This document shows positions 32,801 through 46,700 of a stretch of DNA of 64,000 nt, piece by piece. Below the pieces are notes generated by a model. It did no database searches. It had not been told where the DNA came from and worked only from the letters and a program-made list of their open reading frames with translations. Origin of the DNA: Trogon surrucura (Eukaryota > Chordata > Aves > Trogoniformes > Trogonidae); contig CM036636.1 in the NCBI GenBank assembly GCA_020746105.1, positions 9,734,001 to 9,798,000 of the forward strand, given 5' to 3'. Each line of letters starts with the position of its first letter. The stretch's first letter is position 1. The translations under genes and the position numbers were made by a program.

Positions 32801-35800
32801 TGTATGGATTTCTTCTTGGACTTTTTCATGTAGGTTTAAAATACATTGAGAGTGGCTGAACAGTCTGTCCGCAGAGATGCTGGCTACACTGAAGTAATTA
32901 AAGTTGTGCCAGCGTTTCCACTATAAAACGCATTTCTCCAGGTTTTATTACTTAGCTTCAGTAGTTTGTTCTTGTAAACAAGATGTACACTCAGACACAA
33001 ATTGTTTTGAAACATGTTTGAAATATCCGTTTGCAAATTTTTGAGCCAGAACACAGCTGGGGAGGGACCTGAGCTGTCAGCTGACTTTTGGCTTTCATAA
33101 ATCACAGAGAAATGTAATTTTTCTCAGTGAAATGGTGGGCACGTTAAGCATAATATTTTAAAGTGCACTTAAATTTAGTCTAAAAACATTAATTAGTATG
33201 GAGAAAAAAAATGTTTCATCTGGAAATTAAATTATTTTCTCCTGTGTTCCCTTTCTTTGGCCAGTTTGGTCCTAATATATACTGCCATGTCAAAAAACCT
33301 ATTTGTCAGAAGAACTTTGTCCCTTTCACCAGTTATAAGAGCCATATTTCTCTGGTTGTCATTGATAAAAGTCTTTCATTAAAACTTTTTTTTAAAAGGA
33401 AAAACATTCAGCAGTTTACTTGAGAACATATTATTCTACATAATGTCCTATAATTCACTCTGGGAGAACAAGGGGATAAAATGCAGAGATGAGGAGGAGT
33501 CTTGCCCTTTGGTATAAATTATTACTTCCTTCTCCCGATTTTATTCTGTGTCCTTTTGCTTTCTCCCTCCAGTGTGGCAGAGCTTGGCAGTAAGCCTGCT
33601 GTCAGTTCTCCTCTCGTGGCTGGAAATGCCTAATGAGGCAGCACACCCCGGCATTAGCTGCTCTCCTGCCCTGTACTCCAGTCAATTTTTTCAGGTTTGT
33701 CAGAGTCCCAAATCCGAACAGGTCCATCTTTTCCTCTTGAGGGACTTACTTCTCTGGGAGGTTAATTACCGGTGACAAGATCTGTTGGTAAGAGGACCTG
33801 GAGTTTCTCTGTTACACAACCTTAGTCTTTGCAGTCTCATTTCTTCTTGCTTTAACAGCTGCCTCTGGGCCGGCGCTGCTGTGCCAGCTCCTTTAGCGCT
33901 GGGCTGAAACGTCAGAGGAGGCTCAGTCGCATGCGGTGCTTAGAACAGTTCTTGCACGAAGTTTTCAGGCGAGAATTCCTTTAATCACCCTATCTCCAGG
34001 TGCCTTCTAACACCCCGGGACACAGGTCGGATCAGAGAGGCCCAACTCTCAGCACATGCGCTGCAGATTTTTCATCCTTGTATTGCCTCTGCATCTACGT
34101 GGAGCCAAAATGTCTTGAACTGTTACTTTAGCTCAAGTGCAAATGATGCATTAACTCATCTTCCCCTCACGAATAGAAGCCAGAAGACAAACTCCTCACC
34201 CGATAGGCCTTCTGGCCTTCTAGACACGTCAGTAGGCAGCTTCCAACATTCATCAGTCTTTAAAAACGGAGTCAGACAAACTTTTCCAGCATGTTCTGGC
34301 TTTAATGGCTAGGATTTGCTGTCAGAAAACTCCATCCCCTTGAGACTGATACAAATATAGACATCAAATGTTGAGCCTGACACATACAGCATTTAATATC
34401 AGTCTGGGTCACTGTATTCTCCAATCACCCATTGCCCTTTAATACCAAAGTGTAAACCCAGCTTTTCCTTCTGTTTCAAGCCAAATGTTCAGTATTATAA
34501 CAACCTCTTCAGTAAAACAGATTTTGGCCTGTGCATAAAACCCCCACATCTCTGGATTTCACTGATGATTTTAAATATAATTTATCGTCACAGGGATTTC
34601 TTCCAGGTTCTGTTGCTCCTGGGTGCCATTATAACTTTTTGGAAATTATACGTTATTTTCTTGCTTGCAATTTAAAAATACTGAAATAAGATCTATGTTA
34701 GTAGGTAGTTTAAACCTGTTTTAAAGTCTTAGTGTAATTTAAGTATGTGCTTACAAGAGTTTGAATTTTAAGATGTCTCCATCTAGTATAAATAGCCATC
34801 CCTGCTTTGTGTTATCAGAACTCTGTTGGGGACAACTGCCCAGTCTCTGCATTACGGAATGCATGGAGAGAAATTGCATTGAAGAAAGTTAAAGAATTCA
34901 AAGACCTATGTGAAAATCAATATTCTAATTATTGTACAAACCAGGAACTAGTGATCTGCTGTTGAGCTTAACCTCTTTTAACTGTGCCTTGGGATCCAGG
35001 AATGGTGAAACAGAGATTGTATGCTGTTCATGTTTCACAATAACATTTGAAAAGGACTTGGTTCATTAAGGAAAAACTTTCAGACATAAGCTGAAATGCC
35101 TCTACCTCCTGCTGAGCTTAACCACTGTGTGGAGGGCTGTGCTGTGTTAATTACCCCAGGGAATCATGCAAAGAATAGGAGCTGGAGGAAGTGCTTAACC
35201 TCCGCAGGGACCAACGCACCTATTGCCAGAAGTTTTAAGGAAGGAGGGTCATTCCCTGGCTGCTAATGGCTGTTTCTACGCCTCAGAACTCGTCAGGTGC
35301 CTGTCTTGCGTCTGACTGGCTGCTTGGGTCCGTTATTAGTTGTCAAAAGTGGCCTTGATGCTGTGTGGTCAGCAGAGCTGAAAGCAAAGCGTTTTGCCTG
35401 TCCCAGGAGGTCACATGGTTATTTCCTCAGGAAGAATTTCTTACTCTCGTGGAACGTGCTGGTGCATTTAGTGTATTTCTAACATTTGCATTACAGACTT
35501 GCTGCATGAATGCAGACTGAACGGGGATGGGGGGACATTAGAAGCCCATGTTTTGCTTTGTGTTGTCCGAGCAGTTCTAGAGCGGGAGTAAGACCTAACA
35601 CTACCTTGCCCTAATGTTTTATAATGCAAGCGTGGATCTTTTTCTTTAATAGCTAGTGTCCTTGATGGAAGAAAAAGAATAACATATTAAAAATAACTTT
35701 GTTCCCTTCTGTGCGACTGAACAATCCTGCAAAGGGGAGCTGCTTTCACGTGACTAGTTTTCCATTTAAGATTCAAGTCAGCCTGACTTGGCTATTCCTG

Positions 35801-37238
35801 TCCGATTAACTCACCTTTTGTAAATGCTGGAAGTAAAATAGAAAAAACCCGAGCTAGTAGGACAAAAACGCTGTTTATTTAGGGAGTGAGAAAACCTATC
35901 AACAAAGGAAACTCAAGACAACCGTAATATAACACCTCACATGGTTGAAAGAACAAACAGGTTGTATTAGAAGTAGGATATAATGTCCTTTCATATGAGA
36001 AGGAATCGAAGTGCCATGAAGATGCACGTTATTTGCGCTGGAGCTGGATTAGGTGGCTGAGTTGCCACAGAAGGTCTGGCAGGGTGAATGAGTTGAACGG
36101 AAGGTCAGGGTATAATCTAGACGCTCTGCAAGAGTAGAGCAAGGTGAGGAAGCTGCAAAATCCAGATCTGCCAAGAGAAAACACTCAATGTAATTACCAT
36201 TCCACATTATGTTTAATAACTTTAGAGGATGAGGTCTACATTTAATTTGGGAATGGGATGCAATCTAGAAGGATTTGGATGTCTTCTTCATTCACATTGC
36301 ATACTTTGTAGGCGTGTGCTCATAGTGCTCTTTGCCCACAGTTGGAATGACTGCTGGGTTGTTGGAAATTAAATTCAAGGACGAGCAGTTGACTCTGGTT
36401 AAAAATGGATGCAACAAAGGGGTATAGGTGTACTGGGATAGCATTTTGACTGCCATGGCCTTGACACCTTGTTTATGGTGCTATAAAACTGCATGGGAAG
36501 AAATGACTTAAACGTTCTTTTTACTTCTTGAGTCTATACTTATAAGCAGGCTTTGAACATGAATGTTTCCTGAGTGGTAAATTCTGTTTTGCTTTTGTAT
36601 CTTCTGTATCCATCTCTGCCATCTCATAAAATGTTCACCCAAAACAACTGGGCTGAACTTTTGTTAGGTAAGAGCTCAACGACAAAGCGCAAGATGCAGT
36701 GCACTTGCCTCATCTCGTAACTTTAAGCAGTTGTAACCTCTGTGGATCTGTAGTGCTCCTCTGACTTTCTAAAATGCTTTGAGACTTGTGCCTGTAAAAC
36801 ATTATGTAGATGTATTGTTTATTTATTTATAGAAAGTAAATATTGATGCTCAGAACTATGCTAGTATTGTGACAGTTAGGCTGCGGTGAATCAAAATTGT
36901 GATTTAGCAGTACATATGCCTGAGTTTACAGTTTGTGGTGACTTCGGGGTAGAGGAGGCTCTCCAGATAATTGCTGCTGTCTGTGTATTTCAACCCTGTC
37001 CCGTGTATTTGTACTCCTCTTTTCTTCTGTCTTGGGAGTTATGACAATGAAGTACATTTCCATGTTTCTTGTAGTAATTTGCCTAAAATTTTCAACAACG
37101 GATGGTGATGTCAGCTACATTTGGAACTAATGAAATAAAGAGTAGTGGTGAAGTTCCTAATGTGATTCCATACTTTTTCTTCTTCTGCAGTGATTGTTGC
37201 GTTCTCTTTAGAGTATGCTGCTTCTTTCTGTGTGCGTA
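23822..37238. other. Intergenic AT-rich DNA, no gene identified
   Basis: I found no exon, RNA gene or full transposon. Present are a 17-base A run (27186-27202), an A-rich stretch near 26930, and a 158-codon open frame at 31211-31687 without recognisable domains. In mammals GGTA1 lies in this interval, but I see no segment resembling its catalytic domain. Diverged conserved noncoding elements cannot be excluded by eye. Confidence 0.55.
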
Positions 37239-37398
37239 GGATCATAAGAGTATAAGATATACTACAGGTTAGAGGGGACCTCAAGGTCTCTAATCCAACC
37301 TCCTGTTCAAACAGGGTCAGCTCTAAGGTCAAATTAGGTCGCTTTGGGCTCTGTCTTGTCTGGCATTGAAAACTCCCACGGATGAAGACCTCACAACT
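37239..37398 (-). mobile_element. CR1 fragment, old and truncated
   Basis: On the + strand: GGTTAGAGGGGACCTCAAGG, then TCTAATCCAACCTCCTGTTC, then a GGGTCAGCTCTAAGGTCAAA segment and GATGAAGACCTCACAAC. This is the reversed 3' region of a CR1 copy, about 160 bp, more diverged than the one at 23.5 kb. It lacks clear terminal octamers. Confidence 0.8.
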
Positions 37399-40300
37399 TG
37401 TTTTGGAATGGTCAGGGGACACAGTATGGGAAAAAAATAAAATTAAAAGAGAGACATCATTTCTTGGAAACTGCTGTGGTCTTTCTGTTACAAACCGGAT
37501 TTTCTCAAATTACCCACAAGAGGGAGTTTAAGCCTTTTCTATAGGGAAACAAAAGGTAGTGCTAGAATGTGCCGTCAAGCGCTGGAAACTGGTTTCTTCA
37601 GATAATCCCAATTAGAAGGGCTTAATGCACTGGTTGATATCCATTACCCCAGGTCCCAGGCTGAGGGAGTCATAGGTGTTCCCGTCATTGCTGCACTTTA
37701 AGCACGAGGTATTTTAGGAGAAGCTGTTTGGTTTTTGTTGTGTCTCCATAGCACATATTTAGGTGCTCCGTTGTCACTTAATTGTGGTTGTTGGTAAACT
37801 CTGTGTTGAAGAGGAGCGTTCTGGGAGTGCCTGCAGGGAGCCTCTGCAACACGAGTGGGTGCCGTTCCGTGAGCCCTCAGCTCCAGGTTTGCTGGAGCCG
37901 TTGGTTGGTGTGGCAGACAGGTCGCTGCTGCCTGTGGCTCAGCACTTACCGTGTTCCCTGGCTGGAGAAAGGAGTGCTGACATCCTCATCCTCATCATTT
38001 GATCCTAGATCAAACCGTATTAACTCCTCCACTGCTGACCTACCGCTGCAGCTGCTCTGCTGTTCCTGTTCCGCTGAGGCCAACTTAGTTCTGCTTTCTC
38101 TCGCAAAGATGCAAATTAATCCCGTCCTCAGTTATTTCAAGTGGTTCCTTTGAGGAGTTTTGTGTCTCTACAGAAAAGCAGTAGGATAGAAGAATTTTGA
38201 TTTGTAAGGATTCAGTCGAAAGTAGTAATGAGGGAGATTTTTTCACAGTTCAGAAAATCCTGAAATAAATACAAACCTCCTGCCAGTCTTTGAAAAAAGG
38301 TGGCCATGTCACAAGGTAAATCATCCTGACAGGCACTAATACGCCTCGGCAGATTCATGAGAGAGGCCTCAGCCCAGGTGGAGTCCGGAATTTGTGGATT
38401 AGCTCCGGAGTACTGCTTCACTGTGTGAAACTGAACTTGGTTACACCGAAGAGCTGTGATAAGGTGTTTTCTTGTGACTGTCCTGGTGAAATCTTTCTTC
38501 CCCGACGTTTTCACTAGGAGTGAAGAGTTAAAGAGCCCGCAGCTGTTCCCTAGACTCCCTGCTTTTTCCTGCGTTTTTACATTTTTTGATACACAAATGC
38601 AAAAGGCTATCAGCTAAATGAGTCTCGATAAATCCCACTGCACGTATCCCTGTAGTGTCTCTGTTAGGAAGTGCAGTGTGAGAGGAAAGGTCTTTTGGTG
38701 AGAGTGTTGGTCTACAAGTGCTAAGAAGCCTCCCCTCACACGGGTCGCTTCTGAACTTCTGCATTGGAGGCAGATCCAGGCACCATCTGTTGTTCAGGTA
38801 TGTTTTTCATCCCCTGACTAGAGGGAATTAGTCAAAAGGCTTAGCTTAGTCAGAGGGAAGTACAAGGATGAATATCAGATGGGTTTGTGGCCTTGAACTG
38901 ACAAGCCAAGTAAATGATGCTGATTGATACTGAAAGCTCAGCTGTGAGGAAGCCGGGAATGGTCTTGCTCTTCACCCTTCAAGTGCAACTCTTCCCCACT
39001 TCTGGGTGCTTCCAGAACTCCCCGTGCTTGGGAAGGTGAAAAACCCAAGGGCAGACTTTGGAAGTTATTCTGAGCAATTGATTATGATAATAAGGATGTT
39101 ATTCTCCTTGCTAGATTTTTTTGTATGGAGGACAAGGCAGAGTGCAGTGGTACCATGCCAGCCAGCTGCTTTGGTTTTGAGCTGCAAATTGTTAAAAATA
39201 AAATAATTAGAGAGGCTTCAATTTTAGGGAATTTGAAAAACCTCTCCTCAGGATGAAAGTAAGGAATAAAGGAAGAAGTCTGTATCCACTGAATTTCTCT
39301 GAAGCACTAGATCCAAAAAGGGGCTAGCATTAGTGAAAGCTAACTGCTTTTAATCCTTTGTACGACTGCACCGTTATGAAAAGCCTTCTGGCTGAATTAT
39401 ACATTCGCTTATGTTTAGCCAGAAAATCCATTAGAGGCACAGAGGCCACAGCATAGATCTTAATTTCAGATCGGATAAAAGGAAGCCAAGGCTGAAACAC
39501 GAAGAATATGTGGCAGGAACTTAAAAAAAAAAAAAAAAGACAAATGATTCAAAGGCTAAAGGAAGGCTGTCATGAGAACGTTGTATTTTTGATGCTGCTG
39601 CAGAGAGATGACCAACCCATTCACTGCATTCTCCATCCACTGTTTTAAATTATCAAATGTGCTTTTTTCAGGTAACAAGTATGATTTTTGGAACACCACC
39701 CAGTGATTAGTTCTGGCCTGCATAAACTTTCTTACCCTCTTTCCTAGAGAGAAAATCCTGCTTTATTGGACACGTTAATACCTGGGGAACAGCTGAAGAG
39801 ACTTCCTCAGTGCAGTCTCTGGAACTCCTGCATCACGACGGGAGATCTATGTCCTTAACGCTGTGTGTGTAGTCTGCACAGTTTGACACAAGGAGTAGCT
39901 GGGTGCTCAGGAAGGTCTCCACAACAAACACTTCTGGTTCCATATGGAGACAAATGCAGTTACTTTCAGCTCAGTGCCCTTCCTGCTTAAACAACGCCTT
40001 TATATTGATTTAGGGGAATAGTTACTATGGATCAAATGTGAACTCTTGGAGATGAAAACTCTTGGCTGAAGATGAGTGAGATTTACTACAGGACAAATCT
40101 TACCATTGGTTCTCCTACATGTATGTGTGGTTCTGCTTTGTTGGAAGGAATTGGGTCCTCTTCTAAGACGTACGTACTCGGTGTGCTTATGCAGTGGGAT
40201 TTGTTGGCGTGTCGGCGTTCGGGTGTGGCCCACCTGAAACCTCTGCTTCTGTTACATGTTTTTTTCAACAGCATAGTATCTTTTATTTTGTTTGTCTTCG

Positions 40301-42933
40301 CCTCTTTAATAAAGGCAAATAATTTCCCAAGTTTATTGGTGATACATAGACAAACGAAAATAAATGTTCTGAACACATCTTAGGAATTCTCATTTTAAAA
40401 TATGAAGCATCACTGCCTGTGAGTTTAGAGAAAAGCCGGCACAGATTCTGTGGTAAATGAGTTTATGAGATTCATCCAGAGCATTCTGTAACCCTCCAGT
40501 CAGTGTAACTCAACATCTTTTCTCTTTGTTAAAGAGAATGCTCAAATCCATTAGTTAATTCAAGCTGAATAAACTCTGTGGTGTTTTCCTGCCAAATACT
40601 ATAAAAGGGAATATTGAATTGTTCCTTGGAAAAGCCCCTAAGATCTGTCATGTCTATTTGGCATTTTTTTACTAAGATGCAGATATGCTCCCGTGTCTTT
40701 ATGAACCATCATAATCCGAGGTTTGTTCCACATGACAAAATAAGAATATGAGCCTGATGCTCCTTCAAATTACAAAACTTATGAGGGCGGTGAATCCAGT
40801 GGCAGCGTTTATGAACTGCAAAGCGCTGGAGTTCAGATGCAATGGGACGGTGATATGTTTCCTGTGTGCAGGTTTAGTTTTGTGCATTTTCGCTTTGCAT
40901 TGCTCGCTGCTCCTGCAGCTTCCTGGTAGCAGCTACTTTGCCAAGAAGGGAGCGGTAGTGGCAAAGGAAACTTTTGCAATGATATTGGTGGACGACCTGT
41001 GATACAGTCATGCTCATCTCTTTGCAGACGTGCTGCAGGAAAATGCTTGCGCCCCTCCAGCAGCAGTTTCTGGTGAGAGCAGCGGAACGTGGGCTGCCGT
41101 CTTTTGGAGAAACCTCCTATGGCAGCAGTTCAGAGAAGTTCATTACCATTTGAGTTATTAATAATACTATCACACTAGCTCATGCACATTTTATTTCAGA
41201 ATTATGCAATGCCCTTACTAGGGAAAGGTGAACGTAAAAGAACTAGGCTGGAGAAAAGAGAGTATCATTAGAAAAGCTGAAGTTTTAGGGTGTTATGACA
41301 CTAGCAACGAAGCAGCACTCTTGTGGGCTTCGATACACAGGTCTTGGCGTGCGCTGTGAAGGTCAGAAAACAGATTACCCAGGCTGTTTCTCTAGCTAGC
41401 TAAAATATGGTGAACGGCTGGAAGGTTGGCCAAAGAAGCATTACGGTGCATGGATGAAAGCAAATCTTGGCATAGGCTGTTAATGCTGTCAAAACCAATC
41501 AGGCAAGAGCAGATTGACACTTCTCTATGCAAAAAGCACCAGAGAAAAAGCAAGCATGGTGAGTAGAGAGGGTAACCTCAGGTATGCTGTGAAACCACAA
41601 AAGGAGAATATTCACATTTGTCTGACTGATAAGAGACCCTGTTGTGTCATCTGCTTGTACAACAAATCTGTCTTTCCTTAGTGCTCCTCCTTTTGCCCAA
41701 ATTCTGCTCAGCCTGAGTAACCAGTACATCAGAGCACAGAACTTCTCCCGCAAGCAAAACATCGGAACAATAAACAATAGGTCTTCTGTATATGGTAGCA
41801 ATGTGGAGGCATTGCACATGTATGGACTCAGAACTATTCAGCTGTTACAGAGCAGTTACTCTGCAGTGCAGTATTTTATTTGTAAGCATAGCTGTAATCA
41901 GATTTTACAGATACTTCTCCATATTTAATTTATGCTGTGCGTATTCAGATGGCGAAAGATCATCCGGGGAGATCTTTTTGCCATTGGAATAGCAATGCTT
42001 TTTTCTTTACAGCCTTTTTTCTCTTTGTCCTGTTTTGAAACTTTATGCTATTTTTTCCTGTAACTCTATGCTGTCTTTATATAACTCAGGTAATATTTCA
42101 CAAGCATTTCAATGGACAATGGTGCTGTCAAGGACTGTGGTGCTGCTTCCCACATTACATTGCTAAGCAACATACAATATAACAGCATGATATCCTCCTG
42201 CAGTTGGTAAGAAGTCAAGCTCCAATATTCAGTAAAATTATTCTGATCTACTTTTCTGTCACATACGAATACCCTTGTTTCAGCACATAAAGATTTGTAT
42301 TAATAGTAACAAACCTATACAAAAGTTGGATTTTTTAAAATACATATATGTTAATATTTCTTTCCTGATTAACCTCAGAGAAGTTGGTCTTCGCCTTTTT
42401 TGCCAGTTGTGTAGCTTTCACTTTCTTTGACAAGACTTGCTCTTATCGAAGCATCAGTTAAGATGCTCCAGCTTTGAATTACCCATGTGCTTGAATACCT
42501 TGCTAAACGTGGGGCAGCTCGAGAGCAGAGGCAGGATGTTCAGAAGCAACCCGTGTGTTTTCATAACATCTGCCTGAAATACAAACTATGGTATTTGATG
42601 AGGTGAAATCTCAGTTATCTCATTTAATCCAAGCTCCTCTATGGAGAGCCAAGTTAATTATGGATTTGCAAAAATCTGATCTGTAATCCAATTTTTAAAT
42701 TCACATATGACATTTCATAGCGGGGGCCACTTTTGTCAGCTGATTTCGTCTCTGTAAAAACATGCATTTCAGTTTGGGTTTTGTTTATGTGTGTATTTTA
42801 AATCAAAAAGATATTACTCAAAATGTTAGCCTCCTTTGTAAAGGATAATGTCTCTCTAAAGTATTTCAGTAGATCATAACAGGAGAATTCTGACACTTGC
42901 AGATTTAATAAACCCTTTCTTATTAGTTGTTTC
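37399..42933. other. Intergenic DNA, no gene identified
   Basis: Only short open frames without recognisable similarity. A 16-base A run is at 39523-39538. No RNA gene, CR1 copy or CpG island is evident. Confidence 0.5.
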
Positions 42934-43725
42934 TCACTGGCTTTTAAAAGCCATTAATACCAGATACTCTGCTGTGCCGAGTATGCAAAAGTTTCCCATT
43001 GTTGCTGTCAAGAACTGTTTCAGCACTTTCCTATCAGCATTAGCTACTGTGATAGGGATCAAAGGAGACTTTGTATTATTAATCTCGTATCTTAAAGAGT
43101 TGGAGCATGAGGTCAAAATCAATGTTATTTTCAGTGCTGAAATCACGAGCTGCGTGACACCGAGCGAGTCAGTACTGGCCGAACCAGCAGTGTGGACCCG
43201 GAATTCTTCGGGGTGCTTTGAGGAGTTAGTGCTAAGAATGGCTGGGCTGATCTGGTGGGGGTGGAGGATTCTGGCCCGCTGAGAAGCTGCTTCTCGAGAG
43301 AATGTCTGTTCCGCACGGAGGTGGTCCCCCCTGGCTGGGTGTGGAAGCTGTGGGTTTGAATGCTGCTCCCCTGAGAGCCAGAGTGGTGTCAGCACCTCCT
43401 CTTTCGTCTCCTCGTGTGCCAGCACACCCACCGCTACACCGCTGCCTGGCCGTGAGACACGGGGCCTCGGCGTGGCCATCTCTTGCCTTCCCCATCGGTC
43501 TCCATTTCTACGTCTTAGTCTTAAAGAGAGACAAAGTGTTTGGAAGATCTGTACTTCTGGAAGGGTAGTTAGCTCTCTAGGAGGCGTACGGAAGAAAATA
43601 CGGGCTTTGAGGATAATAATAGTGTGTATGGGGGTGAGACAGAGCAGCTCAGTGTGTGAGAAATGGTCTTCGTTTGAACAAGAGCAGAGTAAACAGATTG
43701 GCTGATAATGCTGAATACCATGCAA
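42934..43725 (-). other. 263-codon open reading frame, unrecognised, probably not a gene
   Basis: This is the longest uninterrupted ATG-to-stop frame in the window that does not belong to GSN or STOM. It sits in a locally more GC-rich patch (about 43.1-43.5 kb), where stop codons are rarer. The translation has no signal peptide, transmembrane segment or motif I recognise, and its composition (R, P, S, H, Q rich in the middle, hydrophobic at the end) looks like noncoding DNA. A young lineage-specific gene or part of a noncoding transcript is possible. Confidence 0.15.
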
Positions 43726-46700
43726 TTTCCTTTTAAATTAGCAGATGGGGAGGGAAAGGAATATAAAAGGAAGTGGGAGAAAAAAAGACGCTAATGATGA
43801 ATGTTGGATGGGAACAAAATGTTGCCAAGACATCACGAGAGAATGAAGAATTGATGGAGAAAGGGGAAATTAAATTGTTGCTTCAGATGGAAGCTCAAAG
43901 AGCTTTGAACTCCTGGCTCCAGTGGCCAAGGTGCACTTTACATAATCCCGTGAGAGACTCGGGTCACTGACATGCCCGTTGTGGCCAGAGAATCGGATGT
44001 GGGGCGGGTTTTGTTTGCTGATGGTAGAGACGCGCAGCAGAAGAGAAGCCCGTTAGACGATATCGTAGCCTCTGCGGATTGAAGGGCATTTCTTAGAATC
44101 AGGCAAAGCTGGTTTCAGCTGATGCTAAAATTATTCTATCAAGTGATGGGAACCGATTATAGAAATTTGTTGTATCTCTTAGTCAGAATAAGAAGGCAAA
44201 CGAGGACGCTGCTAAATCAGATAAAAGTAGGCTGCCAAAGCAGAATAAAAAAAATGTACTTCAAATTCTTCTAACCATTCTAATAGCTTCGGTTACTGTA
44301 CTAAAACTTGACTAGAAGGCTGGAGAGTCTGAATATGATCCTATTGCACAGGGAGAGGAGTACACACACGTCTGCAGATGATGCTGAACAGTCAATAGGA
44401 TGAGCAAGTGAATCTTAATGCAATTATATATTGCAGTAAGTCAGACTTGATAATTGCAGTTTGATACCCCCCGGTTACAGCACACACACTGCTCACGGGC
44501 TGCGTGTTTGTGGAGGTAGAGCAGAAAAGCTGTTTGGAAAGGGTTTGGTTTTGAATATGCTTGAAAACGTGCACGGCTGTAAGAGGTATTTTCTTAAAGC
44601 TAAGCCACCTGGAGCAACGCTTCCTCTCCTGCGTGCTCTGCGGCTGCTCGTGGCCTGTAAACCAGCAGGCGGCCACGTGGGAAATGGTACCCAAAGCCAC
44701 AGTCACAGAAAAGCCACATGCACCTCCTCCTGCGTGCAAGTTTGGAAACAAACGAGAGGGAAAATACAACAATAAATGTGCGCTGAAAGTTTAGATAAAG
44801 TTTTTCTTGATTGTAAATGAAAGCCGTGTGGGTTAGACTACAGAATATAGCCCCTAGTTTTTTCCAGAAACGTTACATGTTCCTTAAATTTCAAACAGAC
44901 TGTGAAGCAGTGACCTGGGGATTACGTATGTCACTAAACACTGAAGTTGCTCTTTTGGCTCAGATGTTCCCAGACTGTGTTTTCAGGGTCACTGGTAATT
45001 TATAAGGTAGGTACGTATGTGTGTATAAATATATATATCTGCGTATGACCGTTGTGTGTGGGCAGCTTGAGCTTGTTCCTGGCACTGTCTTTGCACGGGT
45101 CCCAGTTACCTGTTCGCTTGTTCACAGGAGGCCCTTTATAGAGAGAGATTTGACATGAAAGTTATAGAGAAATGAATGGGGAAGATTAGCAGGGAACGGT
45201 TGGATAGATGTATTTAGGTTTTTTAAGAAAATGAGGTAATTTTGAACATAAAACCCCAGATGGGGATGATACATCCTGTTACCTCTGAAGCAAAATGAAA
45301 TTGTCAAAACAATGAGAGAAGCTTCTGCAGTTCACCAGGAACCATATGGGGAAAAAAACAAAGCGAGACCACCGGTAAGCAAATTATTAAATGAAGGTGA
45401 ATAAAAATTAAAGCTAATGAGAGAAAAAAAACACCTTAAAGAGAGTGATAAGCAAAGCAAAAGTTACTAGATGTGTGTTACATTTGAAAGGGTGGTTCAG
45501 AATGTTGAAGAATTGCAGGAATGTTGCATCTCTAAGTTAGGAGGGAAGAAGCATCCCTCACCTGAGGGCAAATCGGTGGTGTCTCTGTAAACCAAGACGG
45601 TGTGATTCCTCGGAACTGTTCTAGATTCCCAACACACTCTGTAGAAAAAACAGGGTAACCCTCAGAGCAGCAGCATGGACTGATCGGAGAAATATCGTAG
45701 GGGTCAGGAAAGGAAGTGCATGATAGATGATTGATTATTCGGGATTTTTTATTCATCAGGGTACTGAATAGCAGGTTTGAACCTTACGGTATCTTGTCCC
45801 ATGCCAAGATGAGTATTTATTTGCTGCCTTTTCACCTTAGCCTTCCTCTTCCTGTTGATTTCAGTGAAGTTTCTCATTTTTTAGCCAAGACTGAAATTAG
45901 ATTTGCTGTATGCACTTCATACCCACACCAATATCTCAGCAATTCTGTGGAAGCCTTGGGTTAAAAACTGGTTTTCGATGTCAGAGAGTTAGATCTATTT
46001 CTGAAGTCTTAGCTCAGGCAAAACTAATTGAGTAGGAACAGAGACTGTATTCTCATACTTTTATTCTGCCTAAAGCAAGAAAGAGTATTGAAAAAGTGAA
46101 TGTGAAATCAGATGTTGCTGGACGACAAAAGGAAGACTGACAGTAATATTCCAAGAAGAGACATTATAAGCCTTTTTTATCGGAAACAGATTAGAAACAT
46201 GAGGAAAGAATAAGATATCATTTATCTTGTGTTTCGCTTTTCAAGTGACAGCAACAAACAAAAGTTAGTTCAAAAACTTTGCTTTTTGCTGTGTGAATTT
46301 CACATAAAGCGAGAGGCCATATGGAGTAATTTAGCCAAAAAAAGCTATTAAAATGAAGAGACTGCTTGATCTGGAAGGACAGTTGACTGAATCTCTAAAA
46401 CAAAAAAGGAGAGAGGGAGGAAAAGACAGGAAACAATAAATGAAGGAAAGAAAAGAACAAGCAGGCTCAGAGCAAGCAGAGTGACAGCTCTCGAGGAGTC
46501 CGAGTGTGCCTCTTCCTCAGTGCAATCGCTTTGTTCGTGTGCCTCAACTTTGCCCAGAATTTTTTCTTCCTTCTTTCTTCTGCAGAGAACTTGCAAATGG
46601 AAAGAAAACCATATTTTGATACAGCATTTCTATGCTGTAGCTATGGACGTATGGGAATAATCTACTGATTTGTGGAAACCAAGATGTCAGAGGAAGAGAT

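Noticed and set aside
45005..45045. TG/TA-rich stretch as a microsatellite
   Set aside because: The repeat is short and interrupted, too imperfect to list as a true microsatellite.
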